Source: Polyangiaceae bacterium (lineage in GTDB: Bacteria > Myxococcota_A > Polyangia > Polyangiales > Polyangiaceae). Taken from it: DNA of 64,000 nucleotides. Every line of letters starts with the position of its first letter. Positions within the stretch are counted from its first letter, which is position 1. The DNA is taken from NCBI GenBank assembly GCA_025937835.1, contig JAICQO010000012.1, positions 1 to 64,000 of the forward strand, in the 5' to 3' direction. The notes under the pieces are model-generated. The model made no database searches, was not told the origin of the DNA, and worked only from the letters and a program-made list of their open reading frames with translations. The position numbers were made by a program, and so were the translations under genes. This document shows positions 44,284-53,435 of the stretch, piece after piece.

Positions 44284-46481
44284 GCGAGCCCCGCCCTTCG
44301 CCGCTCGATCCAGTGCCAGCCGAGCGCGCAGGCCGCGACGAGCGCCCAGGCCCAGGCGGGCACGATCGGCGTCACCTCGCGCAGCGTCGCGACCTCCGTC
44401 GGCGGCGGCTTGGGTAAAGAGCCGGCGGCTGATTTGGTGACGAAGCGCCCGCCGCTGAGCTTCGCGATGCGCTCGAGGCGCGCAGCGTCGGGGCGCGTGT
44501 CGCTCCACGCGGGGCCGCCGCGCTCGCACGCGAAGTCGAAGCGCGTGGGCGGCGATTTTCCGACGCGTGCGTGAGCACTGTAACCCCCGGGCGTGAACGG
44601 ACCAACCTCGACCACCAGGCTGCCCGATGCCGGCATCGGCGCGCGGTGAACGCTCGGCTTCGCCTCGTTCACGCCGAGCGGCTCGACGACGAGCTCGAGC
44701 TCGCCTTCGGTGCCCGGCAAGCGCGTGACCTCGAGCTTGGCTTTTTGTCCGGCCACGCACGGCTCGGCCAGACGCACGCGCGCAGCCTCGTAGCGCGGAT
44801 CGCGCATCAGCCAGCCGAGCAAGCCGTCCCACAGGGCGCCGTAGGCGCGGCCCGCGGTGCGCTCGGCGAATTCGCTGAACGCGAGCTCATGGGTGCCGTC
44901 CACGGCGAGAGCGATGCTGCGACCGTCGCCCGCGTCGCCGAGCGCGAGCACGGGCATCGGACCCCCGCCCTTCGTCGAACGATCCGGGTGCTCCCAGAGC
45001 ACGATCGAACCGTCGCGCGCGGCCCCGAGCGTGTTGGAGCCGACCATTCGCGGCAAATCCTCCGAAACCAGCTCGCGCAGCGGCAAGAGCGGGGGGGCAA
45101 CCCGCCCGACCGCCGTGTAACGCGGCACGAACTCGCCGAGATCGAAAGGGCGGGTGGGCTCGCCGATCTCGACCGGCAGCACGCGCTCGAGCGGCGAGCG
45201 CGCATAACCGCCGCCGCCGAACGACGAGGGCCCGCCGACCATGATCAGCCCGCCTCCGGCGCGGACATAGCGTTCGAGAGCGGGCAGATGCTGAGCCAGC
45301 CGGTAGGTGACGGCGTCGATGTCCTGCAGCACCACGGCGTCGAAGCTCGGCAGATGCTCGGTGAAGAGCTCGTCCACCGGGAACGGGATCAGCGCCAGCT
45401 CCGAGTCGTCGCTGGTCATCGGCGTGTCGTCGTCGGTGCGCAGAATGAAGAACGCCACGAGATCGACGGACTCGTCGGCCTTCAGCCAGCGCCTGAGCGA
45501 GCGCACGTCGTAGGTGGGGCGGCCCGCGACGTGCAACAACCGCACACGCTGCCGCGCCACGTTGAAGGTCACGATCCGCCGGTCATTTTCCGGAACCGCG
45601 TCGCCCTCGGGCGCAGTGGTCACGACCTCGACGATGCGCGGTCCGGCGCGGTCGAGCGTGATCGACAGCTCGAGCGTCGCGGACGGAGCGCCGGCGAGCT
45701 TGGCCACGCCGGACGCCAACACCGCCGGCGGCTCGCCCTGACGCAGCTCGCGCACTTCCACCGGCAGCTCGTTGCATTCGAGCCCGCCCGAGCAGGCGAT
45801 CTCGATCCTGAGCGCGAGCGGCTGGTGCGCGACCGCGGCGCCCGCGGTTTGCAGGGCTCGCACCGCCGCGTCCGGCGGCTCGCGCTCGGTGACGAGCACG
45901 GTGTGGATGGGCACGCCGAGCTCGCCGACCAGCCGCGATAGCTCTGCATCGCGCAGGTTCGGCAGCGGACGTGTCAGCCGCCCGTCGCTCACCACGACCA
46001 CGGCCTCCGGCCGCTCGCCGCCCGCACGCGAGAGCGCGCCGAGCGCCGCGACCAGATCGCTGTCGTCACCCCGTGTCGGCCCCAGGGCGTCGAGCGAGAG
46101 CGGGGTCGGCTCGCCCTCGGCAAAACCGAGCACCGAGATGCGTGCGTCGGACATGCCCTGGCGCACGGCTCGAGCCGCGTCACGCGCCGCGATCTCGCGC
46201 GTGCTCTTGCCGTCGGGCAGCAGCATCCGGCGCGAGCGATCGACCAGCATCACCACGCGCGCGCCGACCAGGCTCGCCTCGGCCTGCACGCGCACCGGCC
46301 GAAGCAGCGCCAGGGCCAGCAACAACAAGGCCAAACAACCGCTGAGCGTGACCAGCCGGGCGCCGGCGCCGCGCAGGCGCAGCTCCACCAACAACAGCAC
46401 GAACGCGAGCGCGAACAGCCCGCCGCCGGCAACGAGCAGGGCCTGGCTCACGTCTTCGGCGAAGGAGAAGCGCGCGGACAT
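44280..46481 (-). CDS. Membrane protein with VWA-like and glutamine-amidotransferase-like domains
   Basis: 733 aa. Two N-terminal membrane helices (about 14-30 and 42-60), a von Willebrand A-like domain (ARVVMLVDRSRRMLLPDG, where the MIDAS motif DxSxS is DRSRR and so altered; VVVVSDGRLTRP), a beta domain, then a class-I glutamine-amidotransferase-like domain (RRWLKADESVDLVAFFILR, VVLQDIDAVT, GGGLIMVGGPSSFGGGG) and a C-terminal helix before ERRRAGLA. This is the BatA/YegL-like architecture seen in Planctomycetes and Myxococcota next to DUF4159 proteins. Start directly follows the DUF4159 stop. Confidence 0.86.
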   Translation of the reverse strand: MSARFSFAEDVSQALLVAGGGLFALAFVLLLVELRLRGAGARLVTLSGCLALLLLALALLRPVRVQAEASLVGARVVMLVDRSRRMLLPDGKSTREIAARDAARAVRQGMSDARISVLGFAEGEPTPLSLDALGPTRGDDSDLVAALGALSRAGGERPEAVVVVSDGRLTRPLPNLRDAELSRLVGELGVPIHTVLVTEREPPDAAVRALQTAGAAVAHQPLALRIEIACSGGLECNELPVEVRELRQGEPPAVLASGVAKLAGAPSATLELSITLDRAGPRIVEVVTTAPEGDAVPENDRRIVTFNVARQRVRLLHVAGRPTYDVRSLRRWLKADESVDLVAFFILRTDDDTPMTSDDSELALIPFPVDELFTEHLPSFDAVVLQDIDAVTYRLAQHLPALERYVRAGGGLIMVGGPSSFGGGGYARSPLERVLPVEIGEPTRPFDLGEFVPRYTAVGRVAPPLLPLRELVSEDLPRMVGSNTLGAARDGSIVLWEHPDRSTKGGGPMPVLALGDAGDGRSIALAVDGTHELAFSEFAERTAGRAYGALWDGLLGWLMRDPRYEAARVRLAEPCVAGQKAKLEVTRLPGTEGELELVVEPLGVNEAKPSVHRAPMPASGSLVVEVGPFTPGGYSAHARVGKSPPTRFDFACERGGPAWSDTRPDAARLERIAKLSGGRFVTKSAAGSLPKPPPTEVATLREVTPIVPAWAWALVAACALGWHWIERRRAGLA

Positions 46482-47240
46482 TCAGCGGCGCAGGCCTGCG
46501 CGTCGCCGCATCAGCCACGGCGCGTGCACCTGGTCGTCCTTGTAGTCGGAACAAAGCACGTACATCGCGAGGTTCACGGCCAGGCGGATCGCGCGTTCGC
46601 GCTGCATGTTTCCGCCTGGAACCTCGAAGGCCCAGGTCTCGCCGACCCGCGACAGCGCGCCCAGCAGATCGGTGCCGACGAACACGGCCTGCGCCATTTT
46701 TCCGCGCAAAATCGCCTCGATCGAGCCCGTGCCCGGCGCGCGCCCGTATGGCCGATCCAGGATGTAGAAGGTCTTGTAGACGACGTGTGAAGGGTCGAGG
46801 CGAACCGGCGGGGACTCGGGCAAGACGCGCGCGAGCTCACGCCGCGCCGAGCGCGCGAACGCGCCGGCCTCGGGCGCCGAGTCGTCGACCAGGAGCAAGC
46901 CGCCGAGAGCGAAGAAACGCGAGAGCCCCCGGACTTCCGAGCTGCTCAAGCTTCCGACGTCGGAGTCACCCGCCCAGATTGCGAACGGCTCCGCGCACAA
47001 GTCCGGGCGATCGGCGTTGACGCGCCCTGCCACGAGCCGCGCCGGCGCGCTGGTGCGCCGCACGAGCTCCCACGACCAACGCGCCGCGCCCGTCTCGCGC
47101 CCTCTCAGATTCTGGCGAGCGCCGGCAGATAGGAGCCGCGGATTGAACGCGGAAGCTTCGCCGAATGCGCCGGCCGGGCTCGGGAAAAACGCCGACAGCG
47201 CCGCGAGCCCCAGCGCCGAGCGTCTCGAAAATTCGGTCAT
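46482..47240 (-). CDS. DUF4159-family exported protein
   Basis: 252 aa. Signal of Tat type (SRRSALGLAALSAFFP). The body matches DUF4159: GLSRFFALGGLLLVDDS, RRELARVLPESPPVRLDPSHVVYKT region, RPYGRAPGTGSIEAILRGKM, MQRERAIRLAVNLAMYVLCSDYKDDQ. DUF4159 proteins accompany VWA/amidotransferase-like membrane proteins, as here. Start at 47240 in an ATGA overlap with the upstream lipoprotein gene; the open frame extends upstream but only over that gene. Confidence 0.87.
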   Translation of the reverse strand: MTEFSRRSALGLAALSAFFPSPAGAFGEASAFNPRLLSAGARQNLRGRETGAARWSWELVRRTSAPARLVAGRVNADRPDLCAEPFAIWAGDSDVGSLSSSEVRGLSRFFALGGLLLVDDSAPEAGAFARSARRELARVLPESPPVRLDPSHVVYKTFYILDRPYGRAPGTGSIEAILRGKMAQAVFVGTDLLGALSRVGETWAFEVPGGNMQRERAIRLAVNLAMYVLCSDYKDDQVHAPWLMRRRAGLRR

Positions 47241-47866
47241 CTGAGATCCTCGATCCGCCACACCCCGAGCTCGCGACGGAGCTTCACGACGTGCCCGCCG
47301 GACAGCTCGACCTCGGCGCGATCGCCCTGCACGCGCACGTCGAGCGTCTCGGGATCCTCGAGCCCGCGCACCAGCGCCTCCCAGTCGCTCTCGAGCGCGG
47401 TCTGCGTGTCTTGCGAGAGCACGCGCAGCAGAGCCTGGTAGCTGCGCCGCGCGAGGGCCTTGCGTAGTGCGCCGAGGGCCTCCGCCGGGGAGCGGGGCGC
47501 GGCCGGTAGCGCATCCGCCGAGCCGACCTTGAACACGCCGTCGTCGCTGAGGTCGAGCACGGCGCTCTCGCCGTCGGCGTAGTGCACCTCGGCCACGGCC
47601 TCGACCTCCACGTTCGCCCCCTGGAGCGCCTTGGCGCTCCGCGAGAGCTCGGCCTTGGTCTCGCGTACCAGTCTGCGAGTACCATCGCGGCCGAGATCGC
47701 GCTTCGAGCGCTTCGAGAGCAAAGCGTAGAGGGCGTCGGCGTCTCCGCTTTCGGCCGCGGCCGCGTAGGCTCGCACCGCCGGCATCGGATCGGCGACGCG
47801 CGGGCGCGCACAGGCCGCGACCAACGTCAGGCCGAAGATCCAGACGGTGATGCGGGCCGCGGGCAT
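47237..47866 (-). CDS. Lipoprotein of unknown function (NTF2/DUF4440-like)
   Basis: 209 aa. Lipobox LVAAC. The mature part has two similar halves of about 80 residues, each with helix-rich starts (VRAYAAAAESGDADALYALLSKRSKR; GALRKALARRSYQALLRVLS) followed by strands, as in NTF2-like or DUF4878 domains. First gene of the operon with DUF4159, VWA and Cys-rich lipoprotein; all four junctions overlap or abut. No catalytic residues recognised. Confidence 0.78.
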   Translation of the reverse strand: MPAARITVWIFGLTLVAACARPRVADPMPAVRAYAAAAESGDADALYALLSKRSKRDLGRDGTRRLVRETKAELSRSAKALQGANVEVEAVAEVHYADGESAVLDLSDDGVFKVGSADALPAAPRSPAEALGALRKALARRSYQALLRVLSQDTQTALESDWEALVRGLEDPETLDVRVQGDRAEVELSGGHVVKLRRELGVWRIEDLR

Positions 47867-47939
47867 GCCCCGCGGACGCTACCATGCAGCCGCGCCGCCG
47901 ACCTGGTGTGCGACGCGCGGTTCCATTAACGTGGAGCCC

Positions 47940-48449
47940 ATGCCGCTTTCGGCTCGGCTCCGGCCGGCCCATCTGCTGGCGCTCGGGCTGGCAAGCCCGG
48001 GCTGCAGCGCAGCGCCAATGCGCGCTCCCCACCCCGCTCAGCCTCTCGACGAGCAGCGCGCCGCGGCCTGGATCGCCCAGACGTTTCGAAGCGAAGGACA
48101 CACGACCGGGCCCGCCACCGACCTCGCCCTGTCGGCTCGCGCCACGCTGCGCGCCGACGTGATCGACGGCAGCGGGAAGCTCGGCGTCGCCTACCTCACC
48201 CGCCCCGAGCGCGCGCGGCTCGGCCGCGAGCTACCGGTCCACCACGAAGACCAGGGCGACCAGCTCGTGATCGTCGCAGCTCACGGTGTGTCCGGGACCG
48301 CGCACGTGCTGGTGCTGTACGACTACGACTACCTCGACGACGAAGAGCGCGGCCCGCACCGCGAGCAGACGAGCATCACCTCCAAGCTCAAGCTGCGGCG
48401 GGACGTGCTCGACTTCCTGACCTGTGCCAAAACGGAGTGCTGGCGATGA
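47940..48449 (+). CDS. Lipoprotein of unknown function
   Basis: 169 aa. ATG at 47940 with GGAG 4 nt upstream gives a signal with lipobox ASPGC. The mature domain (about 145 aa) has a strand pattern with DLALSARATLRADVIDGSGKLGVAYLT and LVLYDYDYLDDEERGPHREQTSI; it ends CAKTECWR. I do not recognise it. Divergent from the DUF4159 operon (73 nt) and overlapping the next small membrane gene (ATGA). Confidence 0.75.
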   Translation: MPLSARLRPAHLLALGLASPGCSAAPMRAPHPAQPLDEQRAAAWIAQTFRSEGHTTGPATDLALSARATLRADVIDGSGKLGVAYLTRPERARLGRELPVHHEDQGDQLVIVAAHGVSGTAHVLVLYDYDYLDDEERGPHREQTSITSKLKLRRDVLDFLTCAKTECWR

Positions 48450-48691
48450 GTGACACGACCCCGGACACCGATCTTCGCACTCGGCCTCGCCGCGCCGGCA
48501 ACGCGCGCACGCTGCTGATGGTGGCGGGCCCGTTCCTCGCCGCGGGCATCGCTCTCGCGGCGATCGGCGACGCGGAAATCGGTCGCTGGCTCGTGGTCGC
48601 CGGAGCCGTGGGGCTGCTGCTCGGGCTGCACCGCTACGGGCGGCTCGGCGCCGATCCACCGATCGATTTCGGCACAGATCCGAGCGCCTGA
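48446..48691 (+). CDS. Small two-helix membrane protein
   Basis: 81 aa. Polar N-terminus (20 aa), two hydrophobic helices (LLMVAGPFLAAGIALAAI and LVVAGAVGLLLGLH), short polar tail. Start in an ATGA overlap with the lipoprotein gene, so they are expressed together. No known family recognised. Confidence 0.72.
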   Translation: MSDTTPDTDLRTRPRRAGNARTLLMVAGPFLAAGIALAAIGDAEIGRWLVVAGAVGLLLGLHRYGRLGADPPIDFGTDPSA

Positions 48692-48693
48692 CA

Positions 48694-48719
48694 CGCCGCG
48701 GCGCAGCAAAGCCGCGGCG
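48694..48719 (+). terminator. GC-rich hairpin after the small membrane gene
   Basis: Arms CGCCGCGGC (48694-48702) and GCCGCGGCG (48711-48719) around an 8-nt loop, 3 nt after the stop. No T-run. The 290-base stretch to the next gene contains no ORF of note; two GAA(A)TTTCGG copies occur near 48768-48797. Confidence 0.5.
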
Positions 48720-48985
48720 CGAATGAGTCGCAGCGTTTCAGCGCGAGACTACCGGCACATCTCTTGCTTGAAATTTCGGGCACTCTCGAATTTCGGCGAG
48801 TTCGACGCGACGGAATTCGCGGCATTTCTGGGCCGTCCAGCGTTCACTCTGTGCGGCGAGGTGTGCTAGAAGCTCACAATGAGCCGAGGGCTTATTGGGC
48901 TGCCGCAGCGCGCGCAGCGCGGTGGTGCTGAACGCCTAGTGGCGACATCACCGGCAGCACATCTTGATGAGCGGAGTAGCAACTC

Positions 48986-51076
48986 GTGAGCGACACCGTC
49001 GAACCGAAGCAGGTCGAGACCACGGAAGCAAAGGATGCGGGCTCGTTCGCGTCGCTGCAGACGCCCCTGACGCGACCCGGTGTGCAAGACACACCGCGCA
49101 CGCTCACGGGCATTGCGCCGCTCCGTGACCAGGCCGACTCAGCCGCCGTGCTGCGCCTCCCGCAAGAGGACGAGGAACACACTCCGACCGGTACCGGCGA
49201 TCGCGTGTCCGGCGAGCTGACGAAGTTGGATCCTGCCGCCGCGCTCGGTGACGCGACCGACAACGACGACGAACCGACCACGGTGTTCTCGACGCTGTTC
49301 CCCGAGCTCGCGCCGAAGCGCGTTTCGGTCCCGTCCGTTCCGCCCCCTCCGCGCCCCGCCGCGGGCTCCAAGGTCCCGCCTCCGCTCTCCGCGACGCAGA
49401 GCGCCGCGCCGCCGCCCTCCGCCATCGCCGAGGCGGAAGAGATCGCCGCGACCGAAGCCGACTCGGAAGACCCCGAGACCGGATCGCCGACTCAGGAAGC
49501 ACAGATCCTCGACTTCGCGCTGCAGAAGCTGTCGCGCAGCGAGCCGACGCCGAGCCCGTTGCTCGGCACGGTTCCACCTCCCCCCGCGCCGCCGCTCAAG
49601 AGCGCGCCCCCGCCGCTGCCTTCGCGCACGAGCGCCGCCCCGTCGGGCTTGTCCGTGCCGCCTCCTCCCTCGCCGCCATTCAAGAGCGTCGCGCCGCCGG
49701 TTCCATCGCGACGCAGCGCGCCTGCACCGGTCGCGCCGGGCGCCGGTGTCGACGGCGAAAAGGGCACCGACGCGCTGCTCGCGCTGGCCTCGTCGCCGTC
49801 GAAGGCTCCCATCCCGCCCGCGCCTCGGTCGGTGGCGGTACCCGCCGTGTCGCTTCCCCTGCCGCGGCCGCTCGAGCGCGCGACGGATCCGAGCGCGCGC
49901 ACCGTGATGGCGTCCAACTCGAGCGACGCGCCGTGGTCGACCTCGCCCACGCGCCCCGCTCAGAGTGGCAGCCGCTCGCTCGTGAAGAGCGCGGTCGTGA
50001 TCTTCGCGCTGAGCGCGCTGGCGACGGTGTTGGTGTTGCGCTTGTTCACGGGCGGCGACGGCTCTGCCTCCGTGACCGCGGTGGACTCCGAGAATCGCCC
50101 GGTCGAGCAAGCCCAGGTGCTGGTGGACGGCAAGGTCGTGTGCAGCACGCTGCCCTGCTCGCTCGAAAACCTCGAGGCGGGCAAGCACCGCATCTCGGTG
50201 CAAGCTGGCCAGCTCCAGTCACCGGAGCAGATCGTTGCGATCCGCTCGGGGAAGGAGTCGCAGGTCACTTTTTCGCTCAGCAGCGCCGCAGGCACCGCCG
50301 GTCTGCACGTGCGCGTGCCCCCGGCGCCGGGCCTCCACGTATTCATCGACGGTGAGGACAAGGGCGAGGTCCCGGTCACGCTGGGCGGCCTCGTCGCCGG
50401 TGACGTCACGCTCAAGATCGCCGGCAGCCCGCTGTACGCGCCCTTCTCGCAGACCGTCTCGCTCAAGCCGGACACCACGGTCACGTTCGAGCCCAAGCTC
50501 GTGCCGCTGAAGGCCATGATCACGATCCGCCCCGGCGACAACGCGCAGGGCGCCTTCGTCGAGGTGGTCGGCGGCGACAAGCGCCAGGCGCTGTTCGAGC
50601 TACCGGCCAAGGTCGAGGTCGCTCCGGGCGCCACTTACAAGGTCCGCGCGACGCGCCGCGGCTACCGCGACTTCGACGCCGAGGTCGCGTTCTCCGAAAC
50701 GGAAGCCGAGAAAGAAGTGCGGGTCGACCTCGATCCCACCGGCAGCGCCGCGCCCGCGCGAGCTCCGGCCGTGTCGGCACCCACCGGCAAGGCACCGCCG
50801 CCGGCCGCGCTCGCAGCGGCGATCGCGCCGAACGCGCCGGCGACCCCCGCAACGCCCGCTCCGACGGTCGCAGCGGGCAGCGGCACGCTCAACATCAACT
50901 CGATTCCGATCTCGAACGTGCTGGTCGACGGTCGCCCCGTCGGCCCCACGCCGCGGCAGATGTCCGTGCCAGCCGGCAAGCACTCGGTCACGTTCGTGCA
51001 CCCCACACTCGGCCGCAAGTCGATCACCGTCAACGTCAACGCCGGCAAGACGGCCCTGGCCGCCACCAAGTTCTGA
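48986..51076 (+). CDS. PEGA-domain membrane protein with Pro-rich cytoplasmic region
   Basis: 696 aa, GTG start. Residues 1-330 are disordered and Pro/Ala/Ser rich with SAPPPLPSRTSAAP-type repeats. One membrane helix at about 333-351 (SAVVIFALSALATVLVLRLF). The outer part has PEGA-like beta domains: VTAVDSENRPVEQAQVLVDGK, VFIDGEDKGEVPVTLGGL and the C-terminal NINSIPISNVLVDGRPVG, each with the typical xxVDGxxxGxTP pattern. PEGA proteins in Myxococcota often accompany Ser/Thr kinases. No kinase is in this window. Confidence 0.87.
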   Translation: MSDTVEPKQVETTEAKDAGSFASLQTPLTRPGVQDTPRTLTGIAPLRDQADSAAVLRLPQEDEEHTPTGTGDRVSGELTKLDPAAALGDATDNDDEPTTVFSTLFPELAPKRVSVPSVPPPPRPAAGSKVPPPLSATQSAAPPPSAIAEAEEIAATEADSEDPETGSPTQEAQILDFALQKLSRSEPTPSPLLGTVPPPPAPPLKSAPPPLPSRTSAAPSGLSVPPPPSPPFKSVAPPVPSRRSAPAPVAPGAGVDGEKGTDALLALASSPSKAPIPPAPRSVAVPAVSLPLPRPLERATDPSARTVMASNSSDAPWSTSPTRPAQSGSRSLVKSAVVIFALSALATVLVLRLFTGGDGSASVTAVDSENRPVEQAQVLVDGKVVCSTLPCSLENLEAGKHRISVQAGQLQSPEQIVAIRSGKESQVTFSLSSAAGTAGLHVRVPPAPGLHVFIDGEDKGEVPVTLGGLVAGDVTLKIAGSPLYAPFSQTVSLKPDTTVTFEPKLVPLKAMITIRPGDNAQGAFVEVVGGDKRQALFELPAKVEVAPGATYKVRATRRGYRDFDAEVAFSETEAEKEVRVDLDPTGSAAPARAPAVSAPTGKAPPPAALAAAIAPNAPATPATPAPTVAAGSGTLNINSIPISNVLVDGRPVGPTPRQMSVPAGKHSVTFVHPTLGRKSITVNVNAGKTALAATKF

Positions 51077-51117
51077 TCGCTCCCGTCGCAGACACGTGAG
51101 CTCGGCTTCCCAGATTC

Positions 51118-51133
51118 TTGACTGGTCGGTCCT
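51118..51133. promoter_or_regulatory. TetR-type operator upstream of the regulator gene
   Basis: TTGAC-N6-GTCCT, same half-site and spacing as the site before the SDR gene (51780-51795). It lies 11 nt before the GTG of the TetR gene, consistent with autoregulation. Confidence 0.55.
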
Positions 51134-51144
51134 AAAATGCGACT

Positions 51145-51738
51145 GTGCCCGGCGTGGCAGGTCGTCCGCGCGGTTTCGACGAGCAGGAGGTGCTGAACCG
51201 CGCCATGGCCGTGTTCTGGCAAAAGGGCTTCGATGCGACCGGGATCGCGGAGCTCGAGAGCGCGACCGGCCTGGGTCGTCAGAGCCTGTACGGCGCGTTC
51301 GGCGACAAGCGCGCGCTGTTCTCGAAGGTCGTCGAGCACTACTTCGAGCGGGTGGTGGAACCGGGGTTGGTTGCGGTGCTGGACGCGCCCGGCTCCGCGC
51401 GCGCAAACCTCGAGCGCGCCTTCACGAGCTGGGAAGAGACGGCCCTGGCCCGCGACTTCAACGGCTGCCTCGTCGGCAATTCGGTCTCGGAGCTCGGGCT
51501 GCGCGATCCGGAAATTGCCGGCGTGTTGCAGCGCAAGTTCCAGCTCATGGAAGAAGCGCTGTGCCGCACCGTGCGCCGCGCGCAGGCGGCCGGTGAAGTG
51601 AACGCCAAGCTCGACGCGCGCGCCACGGCGCGGGCGCTGCTCACGACCGCGCAAGGTCTGGCGGTCGTCGTGCGCGTCAGCCGCGACAGGGCCTTCGTGC
51701 AAAACGTGATCAGCGCCGCCCGGCGGCTGCTCGACTGA
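51145..51738 (+). CDS. TetR-family transcriptional regulator
   Basis: 197 aa, GTG start. N-terminal helix-turn-helix about 5-55 (DEQEVLNRAMAVFWQKGFDATG then GLGRQSLYGAFGDKRALF), C-terminal TetR_C ligand/dimer domain with FNGCLVGNSVSELG and RAQAAGEVNAK, as in AcuR/LmrA-like regulators. The ligand is unknown. It is followed after 70 nt by an SDR gene; matching operator-like sites precede both, so it probably represses itself and the oxidoreductase. Confidence 0.92.
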   Translation: MPGVAGRPRGFDEQEVLNRAMAVFWQKGFDATGIAELESATGLGRQSLYGAFGDKRALFSKVVEHYFERVVEPGLVAVLDAPGSARANLERAFTSWEETALARDFNGCLVGNSVSELGLRDPEIAGVLQRKFQLMEEALCRTVRRAQAAGEVNAKLDARATARALLTTAQGLAVVVRVSRDRAFVQNVISAARRLLD

Positions 51739-51779
51739 CGCTGTTTTTCCGAGCGCCGGTCTTCTCCCGTGCGCTTTTA

Positions 51780-51795
51780 TTGACCAATTAGTCAA
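51780..51795. promoter_or_regulatory. TetR-type operator upstream of the SDR gene
   Basis: TTGACCAATTAGTCAA, a near-perfect 16-bp palindrome (5-bp arms TTGAC/GTCAA), 13 nt before the SDR ATG. Confidence 0.65.
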
Positions 51796-51808
51796 GAAAG
51801 AACCCATC

Positions 51809-52573
51809 ATGACGAACCTCGAAGATTTCAGGCTTTCCGGGAAAACGGCGCTCATCACCGGCGGCACGAGCGGCATCGGCCGGGCGAGCGCGGAGCTGTT
51901 TCACGCCGCCGGCGCGCGCGTGGCGATCACCGGGCGCGACCCGGACACGCTGTCGCGCGCGCGCCGCGAGCTGCCGGAGGAGCTGCTCGTGCTCGAGGCA
52001 GACGTGACCTCGGCGAGCGACACGGCAAAGCTCGCGCGCGAGCTCGAGCAGCGCTTCGGCGGCCTCGACGTGTTGTTCCTGAACGCGGGCATCGCCCGGC
52101 TCGCTCCGTTCGAGAGCTCGGACGAGGCGAGCTTCGACGCGCAGTTTGCGATCAACGTGAAGGGGCCGTTCTTCACGCTGCAGAAGCTGCTGCCGCTGCT
52201 GCGTCCTGGCGCGTCCGTGATCTTGAATACGTCGGTTGCCGATTTGAAAGGCTCCCCCGGGCTGTCCATCTACGCCGCGACCAAGGGCGCGATCGCCTCG
52301 CTCGTGCGAACGCTGTCGCTCGAGCTCGCGCCGCGCAAGATCCGCGTGAACTCACTGTCTCCAGGTCCGACCCACACCGCGATCCAGACCAAATTCGGGT
52401 TGCCCGCGGAGGCGCAGGCGGCGGTCGAACGCGATTTTTCGGCGAAGATCCCGCTCGGCCGCTTCGGCGACGCGCGCGAGACGGCGCGAGCCGCGCTGTT
52501 TCTGGCGAGCGCCGCTTCGTCGTTCGTCACCGGGACGGAGCTCCCCGTGGACGGGGGTTTGCTCGTCGCCTGA
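51809..52573 (+). CDS. SDR-family NAD(P)-dependent oxidoreductase
   Basis: 254 aa classical short-chain dehydrogenase. Cofactor motif TGGTSGIGRAS (18-28 region), LNAGIAR, catalytic Ser in LNTSVADL (Asn-Thr-Ser), YAATKG as YxxxK, and C-terminal SFVTGTELPVDGG. Arg after the second strand (TGRDPD) suggests NADP(H). Substrate unknown; it resembles the many small-molecule detoxifying SDRs paired with TetR regulators. Confidence 0.92.
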   Translation: MTNLEDFRLSGKTALITGGTSGIGRASAELFHAAGARVAITGRDPDTLSRARRELPEELLVLEADVTSASDTAKLARELEQRFGGLDVLFLNAGIARLAPFESSDEASFDAQFAINVKGPFFTLQKLLPLLRPGASVILNTSVADLKGSPGLSIYAATKGAIASLVRTLSLELAPRKIRVNSLSPGPTHTAIQTKFGLPAEAQAAVERDFSAKIPLGRFGDARETARAALFLASAASSFVTGTELPVDGGLLVA

Positions 52574-52580
52574 GCTTGGC

Positions 52581-53435
52581 TCAGGTCTCGCTGCGAAGGA
52601 CTGCGACGCCGGTGCCCTTGCCCAGGCCCGGCGTCGACACGAACGCCGCTCCGAACTCGCGGCCCGTGATTTCGAGCTCGATCTTCACCGGCGTCTTGGC
52701 TTCGGTCTTGACTAAGGCCTGCCGTTCGACGGTCTGCGCGTTCACCTCGGGCGTAATCGGCGCGCCGAAGGCCTTGCCGTCCACGACCACGAACACGTAC
52801 ACGAGCGGCTCCTTGCCGTCCTGCTCGAGGCTCGAGCGGATCTGGCTTCGCAGCTGGTTTTCCAGACGGTAGGCGTACGCAGAGAACGACCAGCCCGTCA
52901 CGTACATCCCCTTCACGGCGCCCGCTGCGCCGACGGGCTGTGCCGCCAGCCACTGCGCGTCCTTGCGACCCCGCACTCCCGAGGCCTCGTCCATGGCGCC
53001 ACGCGTCTCGACGAACTGACCGGCGAGCGCCCGCGAGATCTCGGGGAACGCCTGCAACAGGTTCTTGCCTGCGAGGGCGTCGTGTTCCTGGTCGCTGCGG
53101 ATGACGTTGCCCTTGCCATCGACGAGCGCGAAGAACGTGCTCTTCGCCACGCGCAGATCCTGGACTTTGGCGCGCGTCTTCTCGAGCTGCTCGAGCGCCG
53201 CCGTTGCGTCCTGGAACTCGCCGGCTTCGAAGTAAGCCTGGAGCAGCCGTGCACCCGCCGGCATCCCCGTCCGCACCTCGCTGAGATCCGTCTCGACTGC
53301 CTTGGCGAGAAACGCAGCGTGCTCGCTGGCCTTCTCTGCGCTCACGGCGCTCGACTTCTTGCAACCGCTCGTAGCCGTAGCGGCCGCCACGGCCAGCGTC
53401 AGCGACACGAAGACCCGTTTCGCAGTGCTCAACAT
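52581..53435 (-). CDS. Lipoprotein with Cache-like sensor domain
   Basis: 284 aa. The start at 53435 gives lipobox ATSGC; a 65-codon longer frame exists upstream but has no signal character. The mature region starts with a helix (AAFLAKAVETDLSEV), then a PAS/Cache-like core: FFALVDGKGNVIRSDQEHDALAGKNL, GAVKGMYVTGWSFSAYAYRLE, FVVVDGKAFGAP. Such domains bind small ligands outside the membrane; here no signalling output domain is fused, which is unusual. Convergent with the SDR gene (7 nt) and divergent from the EAL gene. Confidence 0.75.
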   Translation of the reverse strand: MLSTAKRVFVSLTLAVAAATATSGCKKSSAVSAEKASEHAAFLAKAVETDLSEVRTGMPAGARLLQAYFEAGEFQDATAALEQLEKTRAKVQDLRVAKSTFFALVDGKGNVIRSDQEHDALAGKNLLQAFPEISRALAGQFVETRGAMDEASGVRGRKDAQWLAAQPVGAAGAVKGMYVTGWSFSAYAYRLENQLRSQIRSSLEQDGKEPLVYVFVVVDGKAFGAPITPEVNAQTVERQALVKTEAKTPVKIELEITGREFGAAFVSTPGLGKGTGVAVLRSET

